From: Gammaproteobacteria bacterium
Lineage (GTDB): Bacteria > Pseudomonadota > Gammaproteobacteria > Arenicellales > Arenicellaceae
Length of the DNA stretch: 64,000 bases
Direction: 5' to 3'
Assembly (NCBI GenBank): GCA_022447525.1
Contig: JAKVBA010000029.1
Coordinates: 1-64,000, forward strand
Below the pieces are notes generated by a model. The model saw nothing but the letters and a program-made list of their open reading frames with translations. It did not search any database and was not told the DNA's origin. This document shows, piece by piece, positions 1 to 9,640 of the stretch; positions within the stretch are counted from its first letter, which is position 1; each line of letters begins with the position of its first letter. The position numbers were made by a program, and so were the translations under genes.

Positions 1-359
1 TTTTGAGAGGTATGCACATGTTCGGATTCTTGAGGTTGTTTTGACTCAATTGGCTTTGGCTTAACGGATTCGCTTTGGTCTGCAAGTTCGGCTGCAACAC
101 TCCCTGGTGAACAGAGCGATGTCGCTCCAAGCGATAGGTGCTCATATAGATCTTGGTATTGCTCAGTCATGTTTTGAAACTTTTTGGATGTTTCTTCAAA
201 ATGCTCCTCCACTTGACTTCGGTAATCGTCATACTCTTGTTTTACACCGGCCGCCGAAACCGAACCGCTGCGTGCTTTGTTAAAAATCAACATTGCAATT
301 ACTGCGGTAAGTAATCCGATGCCAAAACCAATTGCAATTTGTAAAAAATCAAATTCCAT
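1..359 (-). CDS. zapG: ZapG/YhcB family inner-membrane protein, partial
   Basis: The reading frame runs off the left edge, so only about the first 119 residues are present and the ORF track misses it. The protein starts MEFDFLQIAIGFGIGLLTAV, a single N-terminal membrane helix, followed by a hydrophilic, coiled-coil-like stretch (YDDYRSQVEEHFEETSKKF) and a Gln/Glu/Pro-rich region. This is the layout of the DUF1043 family (YhcB/ZapG), an inner-membrane protein of Gammaproteobacteria linked to cell division and envelope synthesis. The segment SLGATSLC after the coil also fits the family. It is divergent from prc across about 260 bp. Family assignment is from pattern memory, not a search; the start codon is the first ATG after an in-frame gap and is likely right. 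Confidence 0.8.
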   Translation of the reverse strand, partial: MEFDFLQIAIGFGIGLLTAVIAMLIFNKARSGSVSAAGVKQEYDDYRSQVEEHFEETSKKFQNMTEQYQDLYEHLSLGATSLCSPGSVAAELADQSESVKPKPIESKQPQESEHVHTSQ

Positions 360-616
360 AGTGCCCTGCAGGTCATTTATCACACAAAAGAATGACGCAT
401 TGTAACGTAGAATGAGATCTCTAGAATGCAAACAAGTGATTAAGGTTTCGTTAGACAGGGCCTAATTCGCCGATTGCTCTTGCTCTATTGAGTGGGTAGG
501 AGTAGTTTTAGAGGCTCGGCTGGTTAATATTTGTCGTTGGATAGGTCAAATTTTTCCACCAACCGAATGGGTCAACGGGGTTAGTAGTAGTATTTCTTTT
601 ACATGGTTTTATAGTT

Positions 617-2779
617 ATGACAACAAAAAGTGCTCTCAAACGCGCGACATCCAATGCTGAACCTTGCTCGTCGACTCCTCTCATTGAGGTGAACAAGCTT
701 AGAAAAGCACTTTCCATCATGGCAGTCTCGTCGTTGATCGCTTTCAGTACAGCCCATCCATGCTTAGCTGAAGTCAAGGAAGTACCAGAATCTGAACTCA
801 CGATGACTAAAGATCTAAGTTTTGATATCCACAAGACGCTCTACTATCTACGTTATCTCCATTACTCACCCAAGAATTTAAATGACGACTATTCATCAAA
901 GATCTTCGATGGCTATTTGAAGATTCTAGATCCAAACAAACTGTACTTTAATAAATCAGATATAAAAGGATTCGAGAAGTATCGAGACAAGATAGATGAC
1001 TTTTTGATGCAGCGCGATGCTGAAATTGCTTTTGATATATTTAAGGTATTTCGCAAACGCCTCGAACAAAGAACCAAGACAATAAAAGAGTTTATCGAGT
1101 CTGATTTCAACTTCGGAGTCGACGAGGAGCTCAACATAGACAGAGACAGCTATGTATGGAAGAGCGAATCGGAAATTAACAACGAATGGCGTAAACGCAT
1201 CAAAAATGACACACTGCAGCAACTGATGGCAGAAACTCCAATCGATGAAGTGCGTGCCAATCTACTGAGCCGATACAATCGTCAAAGAGACGTTATTTTT
1301 CAACTTAAGGGCGAAGAGGTATTCGAGTGGTTCATGAATTCGTATACTTCAGAGTATGGTCCGCACACCACCTATATGTCACATGTGACCGCGGAAAACT
1401 TCAATATCAGCATGTCATTATCTTTACAAGGAATCGGTGCAGCGCTCAACACGGATGAAGACTACACCGTTGTTAATAGAATAATCAAAGGTGGACCAGC
1501 AGAGAAAAGTGGTGCGATAAAAGCACAGGACAAAATAGTTGCTGTGGGTCAAGATGGCGAAGACATGGTTAACGTAATAGGCTGGCGCTTAAACGACGTG
1601 GTGCAAATGATCCGAGGCAACAAGGGCACCAAGGTTAAACTTGACGTTGTATCTGGAGATGCTGCACCAGGAACGCCACCATCTAGAATAGAACTAGTTC
1701 GCGATATTATTCAGTTGGAAGATCAAGCTGCTAAACTTTCTTATGTCGATATTCCTGAAGGCAAACGAACCGCCAAATACGCTGTAATCAGCATACCCAG
1801 CTTTTATTCTAATGCCCGTCAAGTTGGTCTAGGAGGCGGCAAATACGTTGCTACTACGCATGATGTGGCGAAACTCATCAAAGAAGCTCAGGCTGAGGGC
1901 ATAGACGGGCTAGCACTGGATTTAAGAGGCAACGGTGGTGGTTACCTAAATGAGGCTGTATCACTAACTGGACTCTTTATTGACCAAGGGCCGGTTGTGC
2001 AAATTGTCGGATCCAGACCAAATCAACGATCGGTCGAGAAAGACTTAGATAGCAACATTGCCTATGACGGTCCACTAGTGGTAATGATCGATCGCTATAG
2101 TGCATCTGCTTCAGAAATATTCGCTGGAGCCATGCAAGATTATGGACGAGCTTTGATTGTCGGTGAACGTTCCTTCGGCAAAGGCACAGTGCAAAGACCA
2201 GAACCCTTGCGCGGCGGCGATCGAAAAAGCACCATCAAGTTCACCAACGCTCAGTTTTTTAGAATCAGTGGCAGCAGTACTCAACACAAAGGGGTGATCC
2301 CCGATTTAAAATTAAATTCAGGCCAAGAGGATCCCGAATTTGGAGAAAGAGCATATGACAATGCCTTGCCATGGACGCAAACTCAGGCCGCTGACTACAA
2401 GCCGTCTACTTTACCCTCGGATCTGGTTGCGTCATTGACTGCCAAGCATCTCAATAGATCAGAGCGATCTCCGGCCTTTGAATTTTTGCGAAGAAATTCC
2501 GAGCGAGTCTTTGCAAACAAAGAAATAAAATCGATCTCGTTGAATTTAAGTACTAGAAAGGCCGAAAGAGATACTCGGGAGGCTCGAGCTCTCAAAGAAT
2601 TAAATGATTACCGACGTGCACTCGGTCTTGAAACAGTGACTTCCGAAACGCGTAAAGACAACCCTCTGCCCGGTGAAGAAGAACATTGGAACAACGTTTA
2701 TCATGAAGAGGCAGCGAGAATTTTACACGACTATCGAAAGTACAATGCTTCGCTCGTCACCAAGAGAACCGAAAAATAA
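617..2779 (+). CDS. prc: tail-specific (carboxy-terminal processing) protease Prc
   Basis: 720 aa, periplasmic S41 protease that degrades or trims proteins from the C-terminus. A hydrophobic export signal ends near HPCLA (about residue 50). A PDZ domain lies around residues 270-350 (ALNTDEDYTVVNRIIKGGPAEKSG), followed by the S41 core. The Ser-Lys dyad is visible: the middle Ser of YSASASE (about S497) and the Lys of ERSFGKGTVQ (about K522), 25 residues apart as in characterised C-terminal processing proteases. The C-terminal region matches the long Prc form rather than the short CtpA form. Start is uncertain: the ATG at 617 has no clear ribosome site and gives a long hydrophilic leader, while an in-frame GTG at 689 would give a more usual signal peptide (NKLRKALSIMAVSSL). 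The next gene follows by 31 bp. Confidence 0.93.
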   Translation: MTTKSALKRATSNAEPCSSTPLIEVNKLRKALSIMAVSSLIAFSTAHPCLAEVKEVPESELTMTKDLSFDIHKTLYYLRYLHYSPKNLNDDYSSKIFDGYLKILDPNKLYFNKSDIKGFEKYRDKIDDFLMQRDAEIAFDIFKVFRKRLEQRTKTIKEFIESDFNFGVDEELNIDRDSYVWKSESEINNEWRKRIKNDTLQQLMAETPIDEVRANLLSRYNRQRDVIFQLKGEEVFEWFMNSYTSEYGPHTTYMSHVTAENFNISMSLSLQGIGAALNTDEDYTVVNRIIKGGPAEKSGAIKAQDKIVAVGQDGEDMVNVIGWRLNDVVQMIRGNKGTKVKLDVVSGDAAPGTPPSRIELVRDIIQLEDQAAKLSYVDIPEGKRTAKYAVISIPSFYSNARQVGLGGGKYVATTHDVAKLIKEAQAEGIDGLALDLRGNGGGYLNEAVSLTGLFIDQGPVVQIVGSRPNQRSVEKDLDSNIAYDGPLVVMIDRYSASASEIFAGAMQDYGRALIVGERSFGKGTVQRPEPLRGGDRKSTIKFTNAQFFRISGSSTQHKGVIPDLKLNSGQEDPEFGERAYDNALPWTQTQAADYKPSTLPSDLVASLTAKHLNRSERSPAFEFLRRNSERVFANKEIKSISLNLSTRKAERDTREARALKELNDYRRALGLETVTSETRKDNPLPGEEEHWNNVYHEEAARILHDYRKYNASLVTKRTEK

Positions 2780-2810
2780 ACACTAGGCTCATGCCTTAAT
2801 AATTCCTTAG

Positions 2811-5636
2811 ATGAACATAGTTACTTTGCGGACATTAAAGCTCCGCAACCTTGGCTTACTGGCCGGTAGTATATCAATACTAACCGGTCATTTTTATTTT
2901 GGTCCGACTGCAAACGCTCACACAGCGGAAGCAAAATTGGGTCAATATGGGCAAAACTCAGAAGACTTTCCTGCCATCACTTCCAGGGATGGCAACGTAT
3001 TTGAAGTTCAAATCAAACAAATCACCGAAGACAATGTAGATATCTACCAACGAGAGGGACCAGATGCAATCGGCGGAATAGGAGATTGGTTCATAAGTAA
3101 TGGGACGATTTGCGGTATTGTTTCAGATGTCGAACATGAAGGCGAGTTTTCCACCAAGGGGGGATCTCTGGTGGACTTGGGGGTTTGCGGAAAAAGTGAC
3201 GACCATTTCAGTTTCACCCACGACATGATCAATGGCAGTCGCAAACGGGTTTTGAATACAGAATCTATTAGTGTGGAACAACACGAGGAAGTTATCAGTT
3301 TGGTTGTCAAAGGGCAGAGTCTTGGGACATCACTGTTAACTCGCTATTACTTCGACCCTGATGCTCCACTGCAATTACAGATAAGCAAAACCTACTCCAA
3401 ATCAGGTGGCGACGATTTTAATTTTGTTTCCCCACTCAACTTTAATCTCAGATCACTAGAACCATTTATTTTTAACAGCAAAGATCCAACTAAGAATTCG
3501 GGCTTTAAAAAGGAGGACTTTGTAAAACGCGGTATCAGCGCTATACGTAAGGCCGCGCGACTAGCAGATACCATCATACTACCAGCACCAAAACATACCG
3601 AAAGCCCAGTAAGCTATGGATGGCATCTAAGAAGTGCACAGCGAATTGAAGACAAAGAGCGAATTGAAGTCCCATTTTTCATGCTGGCAGACAACGACAG
3701 TACCGCTATGATGATCTTGTCAGATACCTTTTACCTGGGTAAAAATACATCTTTGGGGCTCGCTCAATTAGCACAAATTCCGTTGCTTGACTTAGATGAT
3801 GGTGCAAAACTAGAAACACATGAGGTTGTTTTTGTGGGTGAGGGCGGCGATGTTGCGTCAATCACTGATCAATTTTTCCCTAATGGACAATTGATTCGTG
3901 GCCAGCTGGATACTAATGACAGCGCTATCCATGTTTACCAAGAAAATGGTGCCATAATGACTCATGTGAGGCCTGATCCCTTGGGTCGATTTGCCTTCAA
4001 GCTCCCAGAGGGCAAATACTCGCTAGAGGCAACGGGCTATGGAGGTAGGGAGTATAAACTTCAGTTTAACTCCAAAGGGAAGAATGCGCTGGGGCTTGGC
4101 AAAATCGAGTTATCTGAAGCAGCCAAACTATCACTCCCACAAGGCCACCCAATGCGCTTAGTTTTTGTAGGTTTAGACGGCACACCAAATCCTGATTTCT
4201 ATGGTGAACTTTCTGGGTCTTCGGTAGCCTACGATAATCATATCGAAGCAAAACCTCCGATTTCATCAATCTTCTTGGCAGGCGTTGAAACTGACCGAAA
4301 ACAAGTCGATATAGCCCCTGGAAGTTATAGAGTCTACTCAACTAAAGGCCCTGAACACTCGCTTGAATTCACGGACATTGAGCTCAGCAAGGGCGACCAC
4401 AAAAAATTGCTTATCGCGATACCAAGACGTGTAATTGAAACACCAAATTACATCGCCAGCGACCTGCATGTGCACTCGGGATTAAGTTTTGATAACGCAT
4501 TCGCTGAGTCAGAACGAGTTAGATCGTTTGTCGCTGAACATGGCGAAGTGATGGTAGCGAGCGAGCATGATCTGCCAACGGATTATTCACCCTATATCGA
4601 TGCTCTTGGTGTCGGTAAAGCAATCGTTTCAATTCCTGCGGTGGAGGCAACTAGTATATTACCCACCGATCTGAACCCGCACACTGGCGGGCATGCCAAT
4701 ATCTTTCCGTTTGAACCCAGGCCAAAGGAATATCGCAACGGCATGATTGCACATGAAAACAAACGTCTACGCGACTTAATTTATGCAACCAAACAAAGAC
4801 ATCAGGACGCTGCTATTCAGCTCAATCATCCCAGACAAAATGGGATACTGGCTCAGAAGCGTCTTCCCAATGATTGGAAAGACAAGATCGACGATGGCAA
4901 TTATCTAGACCATATGGGCACTGCGGGCTATCCATACAACGCTTATAAACCACTGACTAACGACCAAAATGTAGTGCTAATTGAACCACATCCTGAAACC
5001 GGCACGCGAGATCTTGATTTTGATCTGATAGAGATACTCAACCCTGGCGGAAATGATCCGGATGCACGAAGAAACGCAGTGAGGCAAGACTGGCTCTCAT
5101 TTCTTTTACAAGGAGAAAAGATCGTTGGCACAGCAAATAGCGACTCACACACAGCGCTTGAGCAAGTAGCTCTGCCACGAACCATGGTGGCTATTTCTAA
5201 CGATTCGGTTGAAGAGTTCGACACTACAGAATTCGTTGCGAATCTCAAAGCAGGTGATGCTTTTGGCACCACAGGGCCCATGATTGAAATTACGCTTGGG
5301 GAAGCGAAGATGGGGCAGACTTTCAAGGGCATTAGAGGCAACTTGCGGGTTAACATCAGCAAAGCACCCTGGATTAACGTGCATACGCTGGATGTTCAGG
5401 TGAACGGAAAGTCTGTGGCTCAGCATTCTTTACTGGATAAAGTAAATCAAATTATTCAAATACCGATTGAGTTTGACCGCGACTCATTCGTTACCGTGGA
5501 AGTTTTTGGAGAGGCCGGAGAATCTTATACTCACATTTATCCGGGTCAAAATCCTTATGCGTTTAGTAATCCAATCTTTGTTGAATTCGATGGAGATAAA
5601 ATCTGGACACCGCCAGGACTTGAGTCAATTAACTAG
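2811..5636 (+). CDS. exported CehA/McbA-type PHP-domain metallohydrolase
   Basis: 941 aa. The N-terminus has a positively charged, hydrophobic export segment (LRNLGLLAGSISILTGHFYFG). Residues about 40-540 are beta-rich, with carboxypeptidase-like turns near 390-420 (GRFAFKLPEGKYSLEATGYGG). The catalytic PHP-like domain is C-terminal: DLHVHSG with H553 and H555, SEHD near residue 585, and the late NSDSH motif (D778, H780), all metal-ligand motifs of CehA/McbA-family phosphoesterase or ester hydrolases. Substrate is not readable from sequence; characterised relatives include carbamate-pesticide hydrolases, but most are uncharacterised. It lies 31 bp after prc and may be co-transcribed, although function is probably unrelated. 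A C-terminal sandwich-like domain (residues 830-930) follows the PHP core. Confidence 0.75.
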   Translation: MNIVTLRTLKLRNLGLLAGSISILTGHFYFGPTANAHTAEAKLGQYGQNSEDFPAITSRDGNVFEVQIKQITEDNVDIYQREGPDAIGGIGDWFISNGTICGIVSDVEHEGEFSTKGGSLVDLGVCGKSDDHFSFTHDMINGSRKRVLNTESISVEQHEEVISLVVKGQSLGTSLLTRYYFDPDAPLQLQISKTYSKSGGDDFNFVSPLNFNLRSLEPFIFNSKDPTKNSGFKKEDFVKRGISAIRKAARLADTIILPAPKHTESPVSYGWHLRSAQRIEDKERIEVPFFMLADNDSTAMMILSDTFYLGKNTSLGLAQLAQIPLLDLDDGAKLETHEVVFVGEGGDVASITDQFFPNGQLIRGQLDTNDSAIHVYQENGAIMTHVRPDPLGRFAFKLPEGKYSLEATGYGGREYKLQFNSKGKNALGLGKIELSEAAKLSLPQGHPMRLVFVGLDGTPNPDFYGELSGSSVAYDNHIEAKPPISSIFLAGVETDRKQVDIAPGSYRVYSTKGPEHSLEFTDIELSKGDHKKLLIAIPRRVIETPNYIASDLHVHSGLSFDNAFAESERVRSFVAEHGEVMVASEHDLPTDYSPYIDALGVGKAIVSIPAVEATSILPTDLNPHTGGHANIFPFEPRPKEYRNGMIAHENKRLRDLIYATKQRHQDAAIQLNHPRQNGILAQKRLPNDWKDKIDDGNYLDHMGTAGYPYNAYKPLTNDQNVVLIEPHPETGTRDLDFDLIEILNPGGNDPDARRNAVRQDWLSFLLQGEKIVGTANSDSHTALEQVALPRTMVAISNDSVEEFDTTEFVANLKAGDAFGTTGPMIEITLGEAKMGQTFKGIRGNLRVNISKAPWINVHTLDVQVNGKSVAQHSLLDKVNQIIQIPIEFDRDSFVTVEVFGEAGESYTHIYPGQNPYAFSNPIFVEFDGDKIWTPPGLESIN

Positions 5637-5744
5637 GTTAAAACTGTCTCAGGTCTCAAAGGTTTGCGCTTTAAAAGAGCTAACACTATAGATCTGTCGC
5701 TGTTGACACTAAGCTAAGTCTGTATTGTGGTTTTACCTCTGTAG

Positions 5745-7013
5745 CTAGAGGGATGGCTCGCTAAACCGCTGATCGAAACTCGCCTGCATATCACCCACAC
5801 TCTGGTGTAAAGGGTTTATGTCTTTAAATACTCTTAGTATAGACTTCGAGCGGCCAAACTTGCCCAACTTAATAGCTAAATCAAACTCGGCTTTCAATTC
5901 AGCTAGCACTACCTCAGCACGTTCGTCAGCTAGGTCTCCTAGCTGATCAGCCTCTAGCGCCAGCCGATAAAAATACCAGGCACTGCTGCCGTCTGGACCA
6001 ACTATGTAGCCTTTTTTCAACGCGCTTCTGGCTTTACCCAATATTTCCTCTTGAACCTCGTCGAACAAAGGTTCTGGCTCATTCAACAGAACTTCGAAAC
6101 TGTCGATTTCAGAATCATCGACCTCAATTTGCGGATCTAATTGAGGAATGACTTTTGATTCCATTACTTCTTTCGCTTTTTTCGTATCTGCCTCCAAAGG
6201 CAACGCATTTGTATTGTCGTCACTATTCACATATCCATTCAGCAGAGGTTCTTTTGAGCTTATTTTTTCTACTGTATCTGGACTCGATAGTGTTGGTTGA
6301 AGAACGACTTCTGTTGAAGTGATATACCAATAAAAGACCGCGATTATTGCAACTATGACGCTAATTAAATAACGATAATCTATATCGCTAGTTTTACTAA
6401 TCACGTCATTGTCCGCCAAGAGACTAGAATTAAATACGTAGTTTAGGGCTGGCATTATTTCTGTTGCCAGCAACGGCAACGGAAACTCACCGTCTACAAC
6501 TTCATTAATAACGTCATCGCTCATCAACGTAACTAAATCTTCTTTTTCACCGATCAAAAAAATCGAATGAGTTGGTTCCTTAGTTTTTATCTTAGCAACG
6601 GCTTCTGCGACACGGCTGCTATTTTGACCAACCATGGATATATCCAGAATAGAGGCAGCACAAACATTATCCATACTAGATACTGAAGTTTGCTGAATTA
6701 CCACGTAATCGATTTCAGGATAAGTTTGGTTTTTTCTAGATAACACTTCAGATATTGACTTAACTATCTGCACGTCGCGACTGTAAACCGCAATTCCTAT
6801 TGGAACGCTTTGATTACCGCTAAATCGATATAATGATGACATAAAACCCCACTTATTAGATGCCACAGTCACAATTTGACTGTGTCTGTGGCTAATATCG
6901 AATTGAAGTGCTGCGCCCACCCACACTCTCAACCCGAAAGAATGCATGTTGTCTTGTCGACAGTACTGCGCACTTAGAACCTTTAGCACGTGCGATCTAA
7001 GTTTCTGGTTCAT
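5745..7013 (-). CDS. unrecognised single-pass membrane protein with receiver-like N-terminal domain
   Basis: 422 aa, not recognised. Residues about 70-195 alternate hydrophobic strands and helices in a way that recalls a response-regulator receiver fold (IGIAVYSRD, YVVIQQTS, SIFLIGEKED), but the usual acidic pocket and phospho-Asp are not evident. One clear transmembrane helix is at about 214-231 (YLISVIVAIIAVFYWYI), followed by an acidic linker and a helical C-terminal domain of about 100 residues (ALKKGYIVGPDGSSAWYFYRLALEAD) that looks TPR-like. The start is uncertain: the ATG at 7013 has a TAGG upstream, but an internal ATG at 6842 (MSSLYRFSG) directly precedes the first structured region and has GTGGGG upstream. 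It is convergent with the PHP hydrolase and divergent from dsbD. No function is proposed. Confidence 0.7.
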   Translation of the reverse strand: MNQKLRSHVLKVLSAQYCRQDNMHSFGLRVWVGAALQFDISHRHSQIVTVASNKWGFMSSLYRFSGNQSVPIGIAVYSRDVQIVKSISEVLSRKNQTYPEIDYVVIQQTSVSSMDNVCAASILDISMVGQNSSRVAEAVAKIKTKEPTHSIFLIGEKEDLVTLMSDDVINEVVDGEFPLPLLATEIMPALNYVFNSSLLADNDVISKTSDIDYRYLISVIVAIIAVFYWYITSTEVVLQPTLSSPDTVEKISSKEPLLNGYVNSDDNTNALPLEADTKKAKEVMESKVIPQLDPQIEVDDSEIDSFEVLLNEPEPLFDEVQEEILGKARSALKKGYIVGPDGSSAWYFYRLALEADQLGDLADERAEVVLAELKAEFDLAIKLGKFGRSKSILRVFKDINPLHQSVGDMQASFDQRFSEPSL

Positions 7014-7277
7014 ACAAACCTAAAGATCAAAATCATGAGCATTTAAGGCCTTTTCTGCATAAGCTTTTTAAAAGTATCACGGTTACTCCACAAAATACTA
7101 GCGACAGAGCGAGCATGTGATACTAAGTTACTCATTATTTTAGGGAAACGATTCAATCAACACGGATCCTCTGGCACAATTGACGATGCAAGAAATAACA
7201 CCACCTCTGGGTCTTTTACTCTAAGCTTAAGTTCGCTCTTAGCTCTTATTAAAAACTGATTTTTTCACCTCATTATC

Positions 7278-9092
7278 GTGATGCTAAAACACAAAGCCCA
7301 CCTAAATTTTCTACTGCTCGCATGCACATTGTTATTGAGTTTTGCCGCCCAAGCACAATTTTGGAAAAAACAGACCCAATCGTTATTGCCTGATGATCAA
7401 GCTTTTATCGAATCTGCAATAATCGAAAAGCAGACTTTACTGGTTCGTTGGCAAATTGCTGAAAACTATTATATGTACAGAGACCAATTTTCGGTCGTCT
7501 CATTGACAGAAGGTGTCACCCTAGGTCAACCTTCATATCCGGAGGGCATAATAGAGGAAGATCCCGAGTTTGGGGAGGTCGTCGTATATTTTTATGAGGT
7601 TGAATACAGACTGCCGATATTAAAAGCACCTGCGGATCTCGAGAGTCTTTCTTTGCAGCTCAAGGCTCAAGGTTGCAACAAACCAGTGGGCGTTTGTTAT
7701 GCGCCAATGGTTAGAGAGGTTACTCTCGATTACTCCCAACCAGAGGGTCGAGATACGCAAACTAGCAATGATAGAGTTGCACAAAAAGAAGTCCCTCAAG
7801 ATACCTCATCAACAAGCCAAAAGTTATCTACCGAAAAGACCTTTTTGGGGTACCTATTTACAGCTTTTGGAGCGGGTTTATTGCTCAGTTTTACACCTTG
7901 TGTTCTCCCTATGATTCCTATTCTAGCGGGGCTGATAGGTCGTCAGGAAGATATTAGTAAAATTAGATCTGGATGGCTAGCAGTGTGTTACGTGCTAGGC
8001 ACGGTGGTGACCTATGGCCTAGCTGGTTGGGTTGCGGGGGCGTCTGGAACACAACTTCAAGCCCACTTTCAAAGCCCTACAGTTATTGGCGCGGTATGTA
8101 CGATACTGGTTCTTCTGGCATTGTCTTTATTCGGTGCTTATAAGATCCAACTACCGAGCAGCATTCAAACCAAACTAAACAGCACCTCGATTAATACTCG
8201 ATCTGCAAGCTTTTCAAGTTTCGTACTGGGTCTTATCTCTGCGCTAGTCGTCGGTGCTTGCGTTTCACCGATATTAATAATCACTCTGGGAGCCGCGATA
8301 TCACAGGGGGACCCCGTGTTAGGAGCTGGCATTATGAGTTCGATGGCACTGGGAATGGGTGTATTGTTAATTACTTTTGGTTTTGGCGCTGGTTGGTTAT
8401 TGCCCAGAACAGGGCCGTGGATGAACCAAGTCCAAGTATTATTTGGCTTCATGGTTTTGGGTGTGGCGATTTATTTAATAAGTTTCGTTGATAGCGTGTT
8501 TGTTATCTATTTATGGGCAGCTTTGCTACTTTGGATGGGCGCCTACCTTCTGCGATTTGCAAAGCAAGTAAGCAGCGATCTATTCATTTCCTTACTTAGA
8601 GCTTTTGGTATCGGCTCGATGCTATGGGGAAGTCTGGCGCTAGTCGGCGCCAGCAACGGCGGGAGAGACATACTCAACCCTATTGGGTCTTTGAATGTTT
8701 CCGGCGGTTCGCAGTTAAATGAGAGAACCGTGCCTTTTCAGGTTGTCACTACCTTAGAAGAAGCTGAGTCGTTGTTAAAGTTGGCGCGTGAAAATAATCA
8801 GCCAGCTTTAGTAGATTTCTACGCTGACTGGTGCCTAGATTGTAAAAGAATGGACAAAACCACTTTCACTGACGCTGGCGTTTATGACGCATTACAACCA
8901 TGGCAATTGATTAAAATAGATGTAACAGAAACCAATCAGCAATCGGAAGCAGTGAAACGATTTTTTGAGGTTTTTGGACCGCCAGCGACTTTATTTTTCA
9001 GTTCTGACGGCAATGAAAGACAACATTTGAGACAGTACGGGTATCTTACAGTCGATCAACTTCTTCAATTGGCAAATCAGGCCTCAAGCTAA
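7278..9092 (+). CDS. dsbD: thiol:disulfide interchange protein DsbD
   Basis: 604 aa, carries electrons from cytoplasmic thioredoxin across the inner membrane to periplasmic disulfide isomerases and cytochrome c maturation proteins. A signal peptide (LLLACTLLLSFAAQAQ) leads into the periplasmic alpha domain with its cysteine pair (C133 and C140 in GCNKPVGVCYAP). Then come about eight membrane helices with the two buried cysteines (SFTPCVLPM and VGACVSPIL), and a C-terminal thioredoxin domain with C519-LD-C522 in FYADWCLDCKRM. All three redox domains and six cysteines are intact. Start is either GTG at 7278 or the adjoining ATG at 7281; neither has a strong ribosome site. The TlpA-like gene follows by 17 bp and is functionally matched. 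Confidence 0.95.
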   Translation: MMLKHKAHLNFLLLACTLLLSFAAQAQFWKKQTQSLLPDDQAFIESAIIEKQTLLVRWQIAENYYMYRDQFSVVSLTEGVTLGQPSYPEGIIEEDPEFGEVVVYFYEVEYRLPILKAPADLESLSLQLKAQGCNKPVGVCYAPMVREVTLDYSQPEGRDTQTSNDRVAQKEVPQDTSSTSQKLSTEKTFLGYLFTAFGAGLLLSFTPCVLPMIPILAGLIGRQEDISKIRSGWLAVCYVLGTVVTYGLAGWVAGASGTQLQAHFQSPTVIGAVCTILVLLALSLFGAYKIQLPSSIQTKLNSTSINTRSASFSSFVLGLISALVVGACVSPILIITLGAAISQGDPVLGAGIMSSMALGMGVLLITFGFGAGWLLPRTGPWMNQVQVLFGFMVLGVAIYLISFVDSVFVIYLWAALLLWMGAYLLRFAKQVSSDLFISLLRAFGIGSMLWGSLALVGASNGGRDILNPIGSLNVSGGSQLNERTVPFQVVTTLEEAESLLKLARENNQPALVDFYADWCLDCKRMDKTTFTDAGVYDALQPWQLIKIDVTETNQQSEAVKRFFEVFGPPATLFFSSDGNERQHLRQYGYLTVDQLLQLANQASS

Positions 9093-9109
9093 TATAACCT
9101 AAAATTACT

Positions 9110-9640
9110 ATGTCAAATCAATCAAAAATCTTACTGATATCGGTAGCTGTAGTAGCGTTTATTGTAGGGCTGGGAATTAATAAAGCCGTTCTCAGTGATG
9201 AAATCAAAATTGAAGAGCTTTTGAATGCAAAACTGATGACTTCAGAAGGAGAATCGAAAATTGTAAAGTCCAACCTGGGTGACCTAACTCTCATTAATTT
9301 TTGGGCAACCTGGTGCACTCCATGTAGACGAGAGATGCCACTTTTTGAAACCTTTTATCAAAACAATAAAGCCAACGGGTTCCAGATCATTGGTATAGCC
9401 ATTGATAATCAAGCGAACGCTCAACCGATGCTTGACTCAATGGGAATCACATACCCGATCTTATATGCTGAACAAACGGGTATAAAACTGATGGAATTGA
9501 GTGGCAATCAAAGCGGTGGGATGCCTTACTCTATTCTGGTCGATAAAAAAGGCACAGTAATCGATCTAAAGCTTGGACAAGTGCATGAACCTCAGTTAAA
9601 TGATTGGGTAAAGGGCGCTCGATACGAGGGCGATCAATGA
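9110..9640 (+). CDS. TlpA/ResA-like membrane-anchored thioredoxin
   Basis: 176 aa. An uncleaved N-terminal anchor (ILLISVAVVAFIVGLGI) places a thioredoxin-fold domain in the periplasm. The redox motif is WCTPC (C69 and C72) in NFWATWCTPCRREMPLFE, and the cis-Pro region is GGMPYSILVD, typical of the AhpC/TSA-Redoxin TlpA/ResA group. Such proteins reduce apocytochrome c or other periplasmic disulfides. DsbD, just upstream, is the natural electron donor, so the pair likely forms one reducing pathway; that pairing is inference from context. The stop codon overlaps the prmA start (ATGA). Confidence 0.88.
   Translation: MSNQSKILLISVAVVAFIVGLGINKAVLSDEIKIEELLNAKLMTSEGESKIVKSNLGDLTLINFWATWCTPCRREMPLFETFYQNNKANGFQIIGIAIDNQANAQPMLDSMGITYPILYAEQTGIKLMELSGNQSGGMPYSILVDKKGTVIDLKLGQVHEPQLNDWVKGARYEGDQ

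Noticed and set aside
4943-5362. 139-aa minus-strand ORF inside the PHP hydrolase gene
   Set aside because: Shadow frame of a well-supported gene with conserved motifs on the other strand.
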